Assembly (NCBI GenBank): GCA_022827045.1
Contig: JAJDTQ010000096.1
Location: 1-64,000, forward strand
DNA from: Candidatus Binatia bacterium
GTDB lineage: Bacteria; Desulfobacterota_B; Binatia; UBA9968; JAJDTQ01
Length of the DNA: 64,000 bases
Reading direction: 5' to 3'
The notes under the pieces are model-generated. The model worked only from the letters and a program-made list of their open reading frames with translations, made no database searches and was not told the DNA's origin. The position numbers and the translations under genes were made by a program. Positions 16,194 through 24,590 of the stretch are shown in pieces (position 1 is the first letter of the stretch; every line of letters begins with the position of its first letter).

Positions 16194-16634
16194 ATGAGCG
16201 AGGAAACCGGCGACGAGAAAGGGTTCAAGGTACACGACAAACGCCGCTTCACCGAAGAGGGCGAGGCGCGTGAGGAAACGGCCGCGGAGCAGCCGCGGGA
16301 GCCCGGGGAAGAACCCCCGTCGGAGCCTGGACCCGCGCCGGGCGCGGAGCCGGCTCCCGAGCCCGGCGACCGCCGGCAGGAGCTGCCGCCCATCAACTTC
16401 TCCACGTTCATCATCAGTCTGAGCACCCAGGCCCTCATGCATCTCGGAGAGATGAGCAATCCGCTTACGGGCCAGGTGGAAAAGGACGTGGAGGTGGCCA
16501 AGCAGACCATCGACATCATCGGCATGCTCGGCGAGAAGAGCAAGGGGAATCTGGACGAGACCGAGGAGCAACTCGTACGGGAAGTCCTGTACAACCTGAG
16601 GATGAAATACGTGGAGGCCGTTCGCACCACATGA
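16194..16634 (+). CDS. DUF1844 domain-containing protein
   Basis: A 146-residue protein in two parts. Residues 1-60 are a disordered, Glu/Pro-rich tail. Residues 65-143 match DUF1844: [21 protein letters not shown] followed by a long amphipathic helix pair ([20 protein letters not shown], then [21 protein letters not shown]). Function is unknown in the family. AAGGAG six bases before the ATG supports the start. The stop TGA overlaps the ATG of the HtrA gene by three bases (ATGA), so the two are translationally coupled and may act in the same envelope-quality-control process. Confidence 0.85.
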   Translation: MSEETGDEKGFKVHDKRRFTEEGEAREETAAEQPREPGEEPPSEPGPAPGAEPAPEPGDRRQELPPINFSTFIISLSTQALMHLGEMSNPLTGQVEKDVEVAKQTIDIIGMLGEKSKGNLDETEEQLVREVLYNLRMKYVEAVRTT

Positions 16635-18052
16635 CACGGGTGTCGCGAAGACCTACACACATGCGTGCCTGGTTGCCGGCCTGCGTGGTCGCGCTGGTCG
16701 TGGGGATCTCCCACGCGGCCACGACTCCACGAATGAGCCTCCCGGATTTCGTCGGGCTCTCGAAACAGGTCCGGCCGCTGGTGGTGCACATTTCCTCGAC
16801 GGCTTCGACGCAGTCGCCTTCGACACAGAGTCCCTTCCGGGAGGACGACCCTTTCAGCGATTTCTGGCGGCGGTTCTTCGGTGAGCGCCTCCCGCGCAGC
16901 CCGTCACCGGGTCCGCGCCGGAGCGTGGGGTCCGGTTTCGTGGTGGACCCCAGCGGATACATCCTCACCAATGACCACGTCGTCGAGGAGGGGCAGGAGC
17001 TCACGGTCAAGCTGGCGGACGGCTCCGAGCATCGGGCCCGGGTCGCCGGGCGGGACCCCAAGACCGACATCGCGTTGATCAAGATCGACGTCGACCGGGA
17101 GCTGCCGGTGGTGCTGCTGGGCGACTCGGACGCCCTGGAGGTGGGCGAATGGGTTCTGGCCATCGGCAATCCCTTCGGCCTCGAGCACACGGTGACCTCG
17201 GGCATCGTCAGCGCCAAGGGGCGCCGCATCGGCGCCGGCCCCTACGACAACTTTATCCAGACCGATGCCTCCATCAATCCGGGCAACTCGGGCGGGCCGC
17301 TGATCAATCTGCGGGGCGAGGTGGTGGGCGTCAATACCGCCATCTTCAGCCGCGGCGGGGGCAATATCGGCATCGGCTTCGCGATCCCCATCAACCTGGT
17401 CAAGGGACTGCTCTCCCAACTCAAGGACGAGGGCAAGGTAACCCGGGGCTGGCTGGGCGTGGTCATACAGGATGTCAACGCCGAGATGGCCGAGGCCCTG
17501 GGCATGGATGAAGCCGGCGGCGCGTTGGTGGCGAACGTGGCCAAGGGCAGCCCGGCGGAGACGGCCGGCGTCGAGGTGGGGGACGTCATCGTCGCGTTCG
17601 ACGGCGCTCCCGTGGGAAAGTCCAGCGAGCTTTCGCTGGTCGTGGCCCGGACCGGGGTGGGGCGGGTGGTGGATGTCACGGTCGTACGGAACGGCCGGCG
17701 TGTCACCCTGAAGGCGGAGGTCGGCAGGCTCGGCGAGGACGAGGCGGTGGTGGTGGTCGAGGAGGGCAGTGAGCTGGGCCTCACTGTCCGGGACCTGGCG
17801 GGCGACTCCACCGGGCGCCGCGGAAACCGGGAACGAGAAGGCGTGGTGGTCACGGCCGTGGAGTCGGGCAGCCCGGCGGAACAGGCCGGCATCCGGGTCG
17901 GTGACGTGATACTCGAAATCGATCGCAAGCGCATCGGCGGCATCAAGGACTTCACACGGATCGTCGGCAAGCTGAAGAAGGGGAGCGGGATCCTTTTTCT
18001 GGTACGGCGGGAGGACACGACCATCTTCCTCGCACTGCGTCTTCCTCGTTGA
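16631..18052 (+). CDS. periplasmic serine endoprotease, DegP/HtrA family
   Basis: A 473-residue secreted protease with two PDZ domains. An N-terminal signal peptide ends near residue 30 (after ISHAA). The chymotrypsin-like domain holds the triad H116 (TNDHVV), D146 (KTDIAL) and S220 (NPGNSGGPL). PDZ1 covers about residues 270-360 and PDZ2 about 385-470, giving the DegP/DegQ architecture of periplasmic chaperone-proteases. Compared with E. coli DegP the LA loop (about residues 55-85, rich in Ser/Pro/Arg) is short and different. It is coupled to DUF1844 and followed 12 bases later by a class A PBP. Confidence 0.93.
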   Translation: MTRVSRRPTHMRAWLPACVVALVVGISHAATTPRMSLPDFVGLSKQVRPLVVHISSTASTQSPSTQSPFREDDPFSDFWRRFFGERLPRSPSPGPRRSVGSGFVVDPSGYILTNDHVVEEGQELTVKLADGSEHRARVAGRDPKTDIALIKIDVDRELPVVLLGDSDALEVGEWVLAIGNPFGLEHTVTSGIVSAKGRRIGAGPYDNFIQTDASINPGNSGGPLINLRGEVVGVNTAIFSRGGGNIGIGFAIPINLVKGLLSQLKDEGKVTRGWLGVVIQDVNAEMAEALGMDEAGGALVANVAKGSPAETAGVEVGDVIVAFDGAPVGKSSELSLVVARTGVGRVVDVTVVRNGRRVTLKAEVGRLGEDEAVVVVEEGSELGLTVRDLAGDSTGRRGNREREGVVVTAVESGSPAEQAGIRVGDVILEIDRKRIGGIKDFTRIVGKLKKGSGILFLVRREDTTIFLALRLPR

Positions 18053-18064
18053 AGAACCCCGGCC

Positions 18065-20365
18065 ATGAAACGCGGCTTGAAGAAGGCACTCATCCGGCTC
18101 GTCAAGGTTTCGGCGGCGCTGCTGTTGCTGCTGATCCTGGGGGGGCTGGGTCTGGGCGGGTGGTACGTGTGGCACCTGAGCGACGTGGTGGAGGCCAAGT
18201 TCGAGGGGCGCAAGTGGGAGTTTCCCTCGAAGATCTACGCGGACAGCAAGATCATGTATCCGGGAATGAGAGTACCGGTGGTCCAGCTCCGCGAGAAACT
18301 GCGGCGCCTGGGCTATCGCTCCTCGAGGCACCAGCCCCGCGCCAGGGGTGAATACCGTATCCACGGCAAGGCCACGGTGGTCGAGGTGTTCCTGCACGAC
18401 TTCCAGTATCCGTTGCGGGATTTCCACGGCTTTCCGGTACGCATCTCCCTGAAGTCCGGCGTTATCCATCGCATACAGCGGCTGGACAACGGGGATGTCC
18501 TGCCGTCCGTGGAGCTGGAACCCGAGGTGGTGACCGGATTTTACGATCGCGTGCGTGAACAACGCCGCGTCGTCCGCCTGGAGGAGGTGCCCGCCAGGGT
18601 GAGGAAGGCCGTGCTGGCGGTGGAGGACGAGCGCTTCTACTATCATCGCGGCGTGGACCCGGTGGCGGTGTTGCGCGCCTTCGTGGCCAACCTGCGGCGC
18701 GGCGGCGTCGTTCAGGGCGGCAGCACCCTGACCCAGCAGTTGATGAAGAACTTCTTCCTGGAGAGCGACCGCACGCTGGAGCGCAAGGTCAAGGAAGCGC
18801 TCATGGCGCTGGTGACGGAGTGGATGTACACCAAGGACCAGATCCTCGAGAACTATCTCAACGAGATCTATCTCGGGCAGAACGGCTCCCAGGGCATCTT
18901 CGGCATCTGGGAAGCCGCGCGGTTCTACTTCGTGAAGGAACCCGAGCAGCTCACCGTCGGCGAGACGGCCATGCTGGCGGGTCTCATCAGGGCGCCCAAT
19001 CGCTACTCCCCCTACCGGGACATCAAGGAGGCCACCCGGCGGCGCAACGTCATCCTGGCCAAGCTGGTGGGTGACGGCATCATCACACGCCATACCTACG
19101 AACGGGCCTTGCGGGAAGTCTTCGAGAAGCGGGAGCCCGTGCGGGTCACCAACGGCGCGCCCTATTTCACCGACTATGTGAAAAAGGAGCTGGCCGCCCA
19201 CTACAGCAACGACGTGTTGACGGCGGAGGGACTGCGCATTTTCACCAGCCTGGACCTGGAGCTGCAGCAGGCGGCGGACACGGCCTTGTCCAAGGGCCTC
19301 ACGAGGCTGGAGAAGGACTACCGTCACCTGCGCAAGATCGCCAAGACCGACGACCTCGAGGGCGCCCTGGTGGTGATCAAGCCGCAGACCGGCGAGATCA
19401 GGGCGATGGTCGGCGGGCGGGACTACGGCAAGTCCCAGTTCAACCGGGTGGCCCAGGCCAAGCGTCAGCCGGGCTCGGTGTTCAAACCGTTCGTCTATCT
19501 GGCCGCCCTGACCCACGGCTCGGCCCAGGGTCATGAGCCCTATCACAGCACGACGTTCGTGGAAGACGAACCGTTCACCTGGAGCTACGGCCGCCAGAGC
19601 TGGGCGCCGGAAAACTACAAGCACCGGTACTACGGCTGGGTGACCATGCGCGAGGCCATGGAGAAGTCCCTGAATGCCGCCACCGCGCGCATCGCGCAGG
19701 ACGTCGGCATCAAAAAAGTCCGCGAGATGGCCTATCGGATGGGGATCGAGAGCCGTCTGCCGCTGCTGCCGTCGCTTTCGCTGGGCGCCGTCGAGGTCAC
19801 GCCGCTGGAAATGGCCGGCGCCTTCTCGGCCCTGGCCAACAACGGCGTCCGTACCCATCTGCTGTCCATCAAGAACGTGGTGGACCGCAACGGCAACGTC
19901 CTGGAGAAGCGCAACATCCGGGTGAAACGCGTGATCTCGCCCCAGGTGGCCCACGACATGAACAACATGCTGCGCGGGGTCGTGGAACGGGGCACTGCCC
20001 GCAGCGTACGCCTGCAGGGGTTCACCCGCCCGGCTGCGGGCAAGACCGGCACCACCAACGACGCCAGGGACGCGTGGTTCGCGGGATATACACCCGACCT
20101 GCTGGCGTTGGTCTGGGTGGGCTTCGACCACCAGTCGGAGCTGGGGTTGCCGGGATCCCGGGCGGCTCTTCCGATTTGGACGGATTTCATGAAGAAGGCC
20201 ACCAGCAGGCTTCCGGTAACGGATTTCGTGACGCCCCCGGGGGTGTCCTCTTTCGAGGCGGAACCGCGCGCGGGCGGCGGCCCGCGGTGTCCGGACGGCG
20301 TTCCGCAAGGCAACCCCCGAACTGAAGGAACCGACTCGACAGCGTCGGTGGAGATATGCGGGTAG
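18065..20365 (+). CDS. class A penicillin-binding protein (bifunctional peptidoglycan synthase, PBP1B-like)
   Basis: A 766-residue type II membrane protein. A basic N-terminus and a transmembrane helix (about residues 17-38) precede a UvrB-like domain 2 region (DFHGFPVRISLKSG, about 105-140), the glycosyltransferase domain with catalytic Glu in AVEDERFYYHRG near residue 188 and GGSTLTQQLMKN near residue 218, and the transpeptidase domain with the SxxK nucleophile in PGSVFKP near residue 475, SxN in SLNAA, and KTGTT near residue 660. The UvrB-like region favours the PBP1B type. Active at the outer face of the inner membrane, polymerising lipid II and cross-linking peptides. The downstream TPR lipoprotein might be its activator. 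Confidence 0.93.
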   Translation: MKRGLKKALIRLVKVSAALLLLLILGGLGLGGWYVWHLSDVVEAKFEGRKWEFPSKIYADSKIMYPGMRVPVVQLREKLRRLGYRSSRHQPRARGEYRIHGKATVVEVFLHDFQYPLRDFHGFPVRISLKSGVIHRIQRLDNGDVLPSVELEPEVVTGFYDRVREQRRVVRLEEVPARVRKAVLAVEDERFYYHRGVDPVAVLRAFVANLRRGGVVQGGSTLTQQLMKNFFLESDRTLERKVKEALMALVTEWMYTKDQILENYLNEIYLGQNGSQGIFGIWEAARFYFVKEPEQLTVGETAMLAGLIRAPNRYSPYRDIKEATRRRNVILAKLVGDGIITRHTYERALREVFEKREPVRVTNGAPYFTDYVKKELAAHYSNDVLTAEGLRIFTSLDLELQQAADTALSKGLTRLEKDYRHLRKIAKTDDLEGALVVIKPQTGEIRAMVGGRDYGKSQFNRVAQAKRQPGSVFKPFVYLAALTHGSAQGHEPYHSTTFVEDEPFTWSYGRQSWAPENYKHRYYGWVTMREAMEKSLNAATARIAQDVGIKKVREMAYRMGIESRLPLLPSLSLGAVEVTPLEMAGAFSALANNGVRTHLLSIKNVVDRNGNVLEKRNIRVKRVISPQVAHDMNNMLRGVVERGTARSVRLQGFTRPAAGKTGTTNDARDAWFAGYTPDLLALVWVGFDHQSELGLPGSRAALPIWTDFMKKATSRLPVTDFVTPPGVSSFEAEPRAGGGPRCPDGVPQGNPRTEGTDSTASVEICG

Positions 20366-20397
20366 GGGACCGCTCGCGAACCTGCCCGCGCGGTACG

Positions 20398-20970
20398 ATG
20401 CGGTTGAAGGGTCTGTTGCGCGCTACCGCATGGCTGGCGGTTGCGTCCATGCTGTCAGCCTGCGGACAGCATGGACCGTCGGTGGCCGAGGTGGCGCGGG
20501 CCCTGCCCGAGACCCTGGAAGTGCCGCCGTCGCCCTTGGCTCCGGACCGTGGCCTCCGCACGCGGCCCGGTTCGTCCCCCCAGCGCATCGCGTCGGTGCG
20601 CATGACCGAGCGGGCCCGCCGGCTGCTCCGGTCCGGGAACTACGCGCGGGCGCTCACCGAGCTGGAGAAGAGCCTTTCCACCGACGGCAGCAATCCCTAT
20701 GCCCACTACTACATCGCGGTGGCTCATCACCGGTTGGGCAATTTCAGGGCCTCGCTGGATTTTCTGGAGGTGGCGGAGCCTATCCTGGGCCACAATCTTC
20801 CATGGCGGGTGCAGACCCTGGTGCTGCGGGGCGACAACCTTCGGGCGTTGGGGCGCTTCGGTCCCGCCGAGGCCGCCTATCGCAGGGCCCTCTCCATGGA
20901 CCCCACCAACCCCTCGGCCAATCGCGGCCTGTCGTGGGCCCGGCAACGTTCCAAGGCAAGATCATGGTAG
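20398..20970 (+). CDS. TPR-repeat outer-membrane-type lipoprotein
   Basis: A 190-residue predicted lipoprotein. A signal peptide ends in the lipobox LSAC (Cys about residue 22). After a Pro-rich stretch come two to three tetratricopeptide repeats (about residues 80-180), for example GNYARALTELEKSLSTDGSNPYAHYYIAVAHHRLGN read in part and GRFGPAEAAYRRAL. It directly follows the class A PBP; in Gammaproteobacteria the TPR lipoproteins LpoA/LpoB activate such PBPs, so a similar role is a fair guess but not shown. An ATG at 20356 overlapping the PBP stop codon is an alternative start that would lengthen the n-region by 14 residues. Confidence 0.75.
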   Translation: MRLKGLLRATAWLAVASMLSACGQHGPSVAEVARALPETLEVPPSPLAPDRGLRTRPGSSPQRIASVRMTERARRLLRSGNYARALTELEKSLSTDGSNPYAHYYIAVAHHRLGNFRASLDFLEVAEPILGHNLPWRVQTLVLRGDNLRALGRFGPAEAAYRRALSMDPTNPSANRGLSWARQRSKARSW

Positions 20971-21002
20971 GCCCGTATCCCTCTCTGAGTAATCAAATAC
21001 GC

Positions 21003-21045
21003 ACCCTCTCCCTCTGGGAGAGGGTGGCCGAAGGCCGGGTGAGGG
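21003..21045. repeat. REP-like palindromic repeat (CCCTCTCCC type)
   Basis: ACCCTCTCCC (21003-21012) pairs perfectly with GGGAGAGGGT (21016-21025), followed by a second small hairpin GGCC/GGCC (21026-21036) and GGGTGAGGG. This palindrome type is common in intergenic DNA of GC-rich bacteria. A related copy lies at 29959-30007. Confidence 0.8.
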
Positions 21046-21064
21046 CCCGCGATGGAGGTGATCA

Positions 21065-22060
21065 GTGATCGTGTTAGGCGTCGAGACGTCCTGTGACGAT
21101 ACCGCGGCCGCCGTCCTCGAAGACGGCAGGTCCGTACGCGCCAACCTGGTGTCATCCCAGGACGCCGTGCACGCGCCCTTCGGCGGCATCGTCCCGGAAA
21201 TGGCTTCGCGCCAGCACATTCAGGCCATCCAGCCCATGGTGGATCGCGCTCTGGAGAAGGCCGAAGTCGACGCCGGGGAACTGGACGGCCTTGCCGTCAC
21301 CCACGGGCCCGGGTTGACCGGCTCGCTTCTGGTGGGCCTGTCCTTCGTCAAGGGCTGGTCGTTTCGTACCGGCATCCCCTACGTGGGGGTCAACCACCTG
21401 GAAGCACACGTGTTGTCCATCTTCCTGGAGAAGGAGGTGAGTTTCCCCTACCTGGCGCTGGTGGCTTCCGGCGGGCATACGCTCCTCTACGTCGTCCGCG
21501 GGTTCGGCGCCTACGAGCACCTGGGGGGCACCCTCGACGACGCCGCTGGCGAAGCGTACGACAAGGTGGCCAAGATGATGGGGCTGGGGTTCCCCGGAGG
21601 AAGGGTCATCGACGACTTGGCCAAACAGGGAAATGCCCGCGCCGTGGCCTTCCCGCGTGCGCGTCTCCGCACCCCTTACGACTTCAGCTTCAGCGGTCTG
21701 AAGACATCCGTCTGGCACTACCTCACCCGCAAGCGCCCAGACCGCTGGCGCGACGAAATGGCGGACATCGCGGCGAGCTTTCAGGAAGCGGTGGTGGACA
21801 TGCTGATCGCCCCGACGCTCCGGGCGGTGGAGGAGTTCGGCATCAGGAATATCGTCCTGGGCGGGGGGGTCGCCGCCAATAGCCGTCTCCGGGCAAAGCT
21901 GGCGGAAAAGGCCGGCGAGGCGGGGGCGGAGCTGCACTGCCCGTCGCTGCGCTTCTGCACCGACAACGGCGCCATGGTGGCTTTGGTGGGAAGCCACCTG
22001 CTGGCGCAGGGCGACCGCAGCGGTCCCCGTCTCAACGCCGATCCCGCGCTGATCCTCTGA
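21065..22060 (+). CDS. tsaD: tRNA N6-adenosine threonylcarbamoyltransferase
   Basis: A 331-residue ASKHA-fold protein of the TsaBDE complex that transfers the threonylcarbamoyl group to A37 of ANN-decoding tRNAs. Motifs are GVETSCDDTAAAV at residues 5-17, the metal-binding region ASRQHIQAI near residue 55, the second metal His region NHLEAHVLS near residue 109, SGGHTLLY near residue 135, and the C-terminal nucleotide-binding GGGVAANSRLR near residue 265. Length is typical. The GTG start is preceded by GGAGG six bases upstream, which sets it firmly. It is separated from the next gene by a palindromic repeat. Confidence 0.95.
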   Translation: MIVLGVETSCDDTAAAVLEDGRSVRANLVSSQDAVHAPFGGIVPEMASRQHIQAIQPMVDRALEKAEVDAGELDGLAVTHGPGLTGSLLVGLSFVKGWSFRTGIPYVGVNHLEAHVLSIFLEKEVSFPYLALVASGGHTLLYVVRGFGAYEHLGGTLDDAAGEAYDKVAKMMGLGFPGGRVIDDLAKQGNARAVAFPRARLRTPYDFSFSGLKTSVWHYLTRKRPDRWRDEMADIAASFQEAVVDMLIAPTLRAVEEFGIRNIVLGGGVAANSRLRAKLAEKAGEAGAELHCPSLRFCTDNGAMVALVGSHLLAQGDRSGPRLNADPALIL

Positions 22061-22092
22061 GGAGTCACCGAACATTCGCCGCCATCGAAACC

Positions 22093-22186
22093 GGTCCTTC
22101 GACTCCGCTTCGCTTGCGCTCCGCTACGCTCAGGACAGGCGTAGCGAGTCCTGAGCTTGTCGAAGGGCGAGCGAAGTCGAAGGACC
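22093..22186. repeat. complex palindromic repeat between tsaD and rsmA
   Basis: Ends GGTCCTTCGACT and AGTCGAAGGACC are inverted copies, and the interior contains further complementary stretches, including CAGGAC/GTCCTG, and the shared word GAGCTTGTCGAAGGGC, which reappears in the repeat at 24500-24540. Together these would fold into a branched hairpin. It belongs to a dispersed family in this genome. Confidence 0.75.
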
Positions 22187-22204
22187 GCGAAATCGAAGGA
22201 CATC

Positions 22205-23095
22205 ATGGCCACCCTTCATCAAGAGGCGAGGACCGCCTGGCGCGAGCTGGGGTTCAAGCCCAGCCGGGCTCGCGGACAGAATTTTCTCGTCCATCGACGC
22301 ATCATCGATACCATCGTCCAGCTTCTCGACCTGGGTGAAAACGACCGGATCCTGGAGGTGGGACCGGGGCTGGGCTTCGTCACCCGCTGTCTGGTTGGCG
22401 AGGGCCGGGACGTCTGGACCATCGAGGTGGATCCGTTGCTGGTGCGGTGGCTGCGGGACGGCCCGCTGGGGTCCTGTCCGGGATTCCACCTGGTCCATGG
22501 GGATGTTCTGACGACGGACTTCGACCGGCTCCTGCCCGAGGACGGGGTCAAGGTCGTGGCCAATCTTCCCTACAGCGTGGCCGCGCCGGCGCTGTTGAGA
22601 CTCCTCGAGGCGGGCCGGCACTTCTCGGTGCTGGTGGTCATGCTGCAGAAGGAGGTGGCGCAAAGGCTCGCGGCGCAGCCCGGAACTTCCGCCTATGGCG
22701 GCCTGTCGGTCTGGTGCCGGCTGTACGGGAGAATCACCCGGAAGGTAGCGGTGTCGCCGGAGGCCTTCACGCCCAGGCCCAGGGTCGACTCCACGCTCTT
22801 GAGGATCGAGCTGCACCGGGAACCGACGGTAGCCGGCGACGAGGTACCCTTGCTGCGGGCGGTGGTGCGCGCGGGGTTTGCGCGCCGGCGCAAGATGCTG
22901 GGCAACGCGTTGGCGGGTCTTTTCGAAGCGCGTGCGGGCGCCGTTTTCGAGCAGGCCGGCATCGACCCCCGGCGCAGGGCCGAAACGTTGGACCTGGAGG
23001 AGTTCACCCGCTTGGCGCGCGCGTACCGGGAAGCGGCCGGCGGGAAGGGCGCTCCCGGCCCGGAAGGGAGTGGCGGCGGTGCCGGAGTTGCCTGA
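22205..23095 (+). CDS. rsmA: 16S rRNA (adenine1518/1519-N6) dimethyltransferase
   Basis: A 296-residue SAM-dependent methyltransferase (KsgA). The N-terminus has PSRARGQNFLV, the SAM motif is LEVGPGLGFVT near residues 49-59, motif IV reads NLPYSVA (most KsgAs have NLPYN) near residue 122, and the C-terminal helical domain contains FTPRPRVDSTLLRI. It dimethylates two adenines in helix 45 during 30S maturation. The ATG at 22205 is preceded by AAGGA just after the palindromic repeat. The 3' end overlaps the start of mutM by 17 bases. Confidence 0.92.
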   Translation: MATLHQEARTAWRELGFKPSRARGQNFLVHRRIIDTIVQLLDLGENDRILEVGPGLGFVTRCLVGEGRDVWTIEVDPLLVRWLRDGPLGSCPGFHLVHGDVLTTDFDRLLPEDGVKVVANLPYSVAAPALLRLLEAGRHFSVLVVMLQKEVAQRLAAQPGTSAYGGLSVWCRLYGRITRKVAVSPEAFTPRPRVDSTLLRIELHREPTVAGDEVPLLRAVVRAGFARRRKMLGNALAGLFEARAGAVFEQAGIDPRRRAETLDLEEFTRLARAYREAAGGKGAPGPEGSGGGAGVA

Positions 23096-23900
23096 GGTCG
23101 AGACCGTATGCCGCACGCTGCGCAAGAGGCTGCGCGGAGCGAGGATCCTCCAGGTGCGGGTCATCGAGGACCGCTTGCGGCAGCCGGTGTCGGCGGACTT
23201 CGCCGCTCGTGTGGAGGGAAGGACGGTGGAAGCCGTGTCCCGTCGCGGCAAGTACATCGTGACGGACCTGGAGGGCGGCTGGAGCTGGGTCTCGCACCTG
23301 GGGATGTCGGGCAAGCTGACCTTTCGCGAGCGCGACGCATCGGTGGAGAAGCACGACCACCTGGTGTTCACCCTCGATAACGGCGCCGAACTCCGCTATC
23401 ACGACCCGCGCCGGTTCGGCCTCTGCGTGGTCCTGCCCAGCCGGGAGCTGGACGCGTGGCCGCCATTCGCTAGGCTCGGGCCGGATCCCCTGGACCGCCG
23501 CTTCACCGGCGACTACCTGTATCCTTTGCTGCACCGCTCCCGCAGGAGCGTCCGGGACCTTCTGCTGGATCAGCAGGTCGTCTGCGGGCTCGGCAACATC
23601 TACATCAACGAGGTGCTCTTCAGGATCGGGATTCGTCCCACCCGCCGAAGCCACCGCCTGTCGCGGGCCGCCACCGCGGAGCTGGTGCGCGAAACCCGGG
23701 CGCTCCTGCGGGAGGCCATCCGTTGGCGCGGAAGCTCGGTGTCGGACTACCGCGACGGCAACGACCGCCGCGGCGGATTTCAGTGGCGGCTCCAGGTCTA
23801 CGACCGGAAAGGCGCGCCCTGCTACGGATGCGGCGCCGTCATCAAGCGGATCGGGCTCGGAAACCGGGGCGCCTTCTACTGCCCCCGGTGCCAGCGGTAG
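23079..23900 (+). CDS. mutM: formamidopyrimidine-DNA glycosylase
   Basis: A 273-residue Fpg/MutM DNA glycosylase/AP lyase removing 8-oxoguanine and FaPy. The mature N-terminus PELPEVETV supplies the catalytic Pro and Glu, followed by the conserved Lys in SRRGKYIV and SHLGMSGKL. The H2TH helix contains VCGLGNIYINEVLF, and the C-terminal zinc finger has the four Cys of CYGCG and CPRCQR. All key residues are present. The GTG start at 23079 is the only one that places Pro next to the initiator Met. It overlaps rsmA and converges with the gamma-carbonic-anhydrase-like gene, whose stop codon begins at the next base. Confidence 0.95.
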   Translation: MPELPEVETVCRTLRKRLRGARILQVRVIEDRLRQPVSADFAARVEGRTVEAVSRRGKYIVTDLEGGWSWVSHLGMSGKLTFRERDASVEKHDHLVFTLDNGAELRYHDPRRFGLCVVLPSRELDAWPPFARLGPDPLDRRFTGDYLYPLLHRSRRSVRDLLLDQQVVCGLGNIYINEVLFRIGIRPTRRSHRLSRAATAELVRETRALLREAIRWRGSSVSDYRDGNDRRGGFQWRLQVYDRKGAPCYGCGAVIKRIGLGNRGAFYCPRCQR

Positions 23901-24428
23901 TCAGCCGATAATCTTGTAGTCACCGCCCAGGTAGCTCCGGCACAGCTCCGCGTAGGTGGCGGAGCCCATCTTGATCCAGTTGAGGGCTTCGCCGCTGATC
24001 TCCTTCTTCACCTTGGCGGGACTGCCCGCGGCCAGGCAGCGCGGGGGGATGCGGGTATGCGGCACCACCACGCTGCCGGCGGCGATGAGGGCTTCCTCGC
24101 CGATCTCGGTGTCCTCCAGCAGCGTCGAGTTCATGCCGATGATGGCGGACCGCCGGACGGTGGCCCCCTCCATGATGGCGGCGTGTCCCACGGTCACGTC
24201 CTCTTCGATAATCACCGCTCCCTCGCCCGAGTGCATGACGCAGTTGTCCTGGACGCTGGTCCTGGCACCGATCATGATGGGGTTCTGGTTCTCGTCGGAG
24301 CGCAGCACGGCACCGAACCAGATGCTGGCACCGGCCTCAACGGTGACGTCGCCGATGAGCACGGCGGTGGGGGCGATGAAAGCCTCCGGCGAAACCTTGG
24401 GGCTGTGCCCCTTGTACTGGATGAGCAT
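23901..24428 (-). CDS. gamma-carbonic anhydrase-like left-handed beta-helix protein
   Basis: A 175-residue hexapeptide-repeat protein of the gamma-CA/YrdA/PaaY group. Left-handed beta-helix turns run from about residue 13 to 135, then a C-terminal helix packs back. Two of the three metal-binding His are visible, H66 (CVMHSGEG) and H82 (VGHAAIMEG). The position expected to hold the third His, five residues after H82, is E87. The enzyme may bind metal differently, act on another substrate, or be inactive. A YrdA-like role or thioesterase-type role is possible. The gene lies downstream of lhgO on the minus strand, separated by a palindromic repeat. Confidence 0.85.
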   Translation of the reverse strand: MLIQYKGHSPKVSPEAFIAPTAVLIGDVTVEAGASIWFGAVLRSDENQNPIMIGARTSVQDNCVMHSGEGAVIIEEDVTVGHAAIMEGATVRRSAIIGMNSTLLEDTEIGEEALIAAGSVVVPHTRIPPRCLAAGSPAKVKKEISGEALNWIKMGSATYAELCRSYLGGDYKIIG

Positions 24429-24499
24429 GAGTTACTCCTTGCGTGGGAGGCGCTTCAATTCAGGGAAACTTCTCCGGAACAGTTTCTTCCGTTCGTCTT

Positions 24500-24540
24500 G
24501 AGCCCTTCGACAAGCCTGTCCTGAGCTTGTCGAAGGGCTC
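24500..24540. repeat. perfect 16-bp palindromic repeat
   Basis: GAGCCCTTCGACAAGC (24500-24515) and GCTTGTCGAAGGGCTC (24525-24540) are perfect inverted copies around a 9-base loop. The same word family occurs at 22093-22186. Flanking bases up to about 24570 carry more repeat-like sequence. It sits between two minus-strand genes. Confidence 0.85.
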
Positions 24541-24590
24541 AGAACAGGCGTACCGGAGCGAAGTGGAAGGACGCCATCTTCTGCGGGATT

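Noticed and set aside
16904..20308. A 1134-codon ORF on the minus strand
   Set aside because: It runs antisense through htrA and the class A PBP, both with intact catalytic motifs; its own translation has no recognisable domain.
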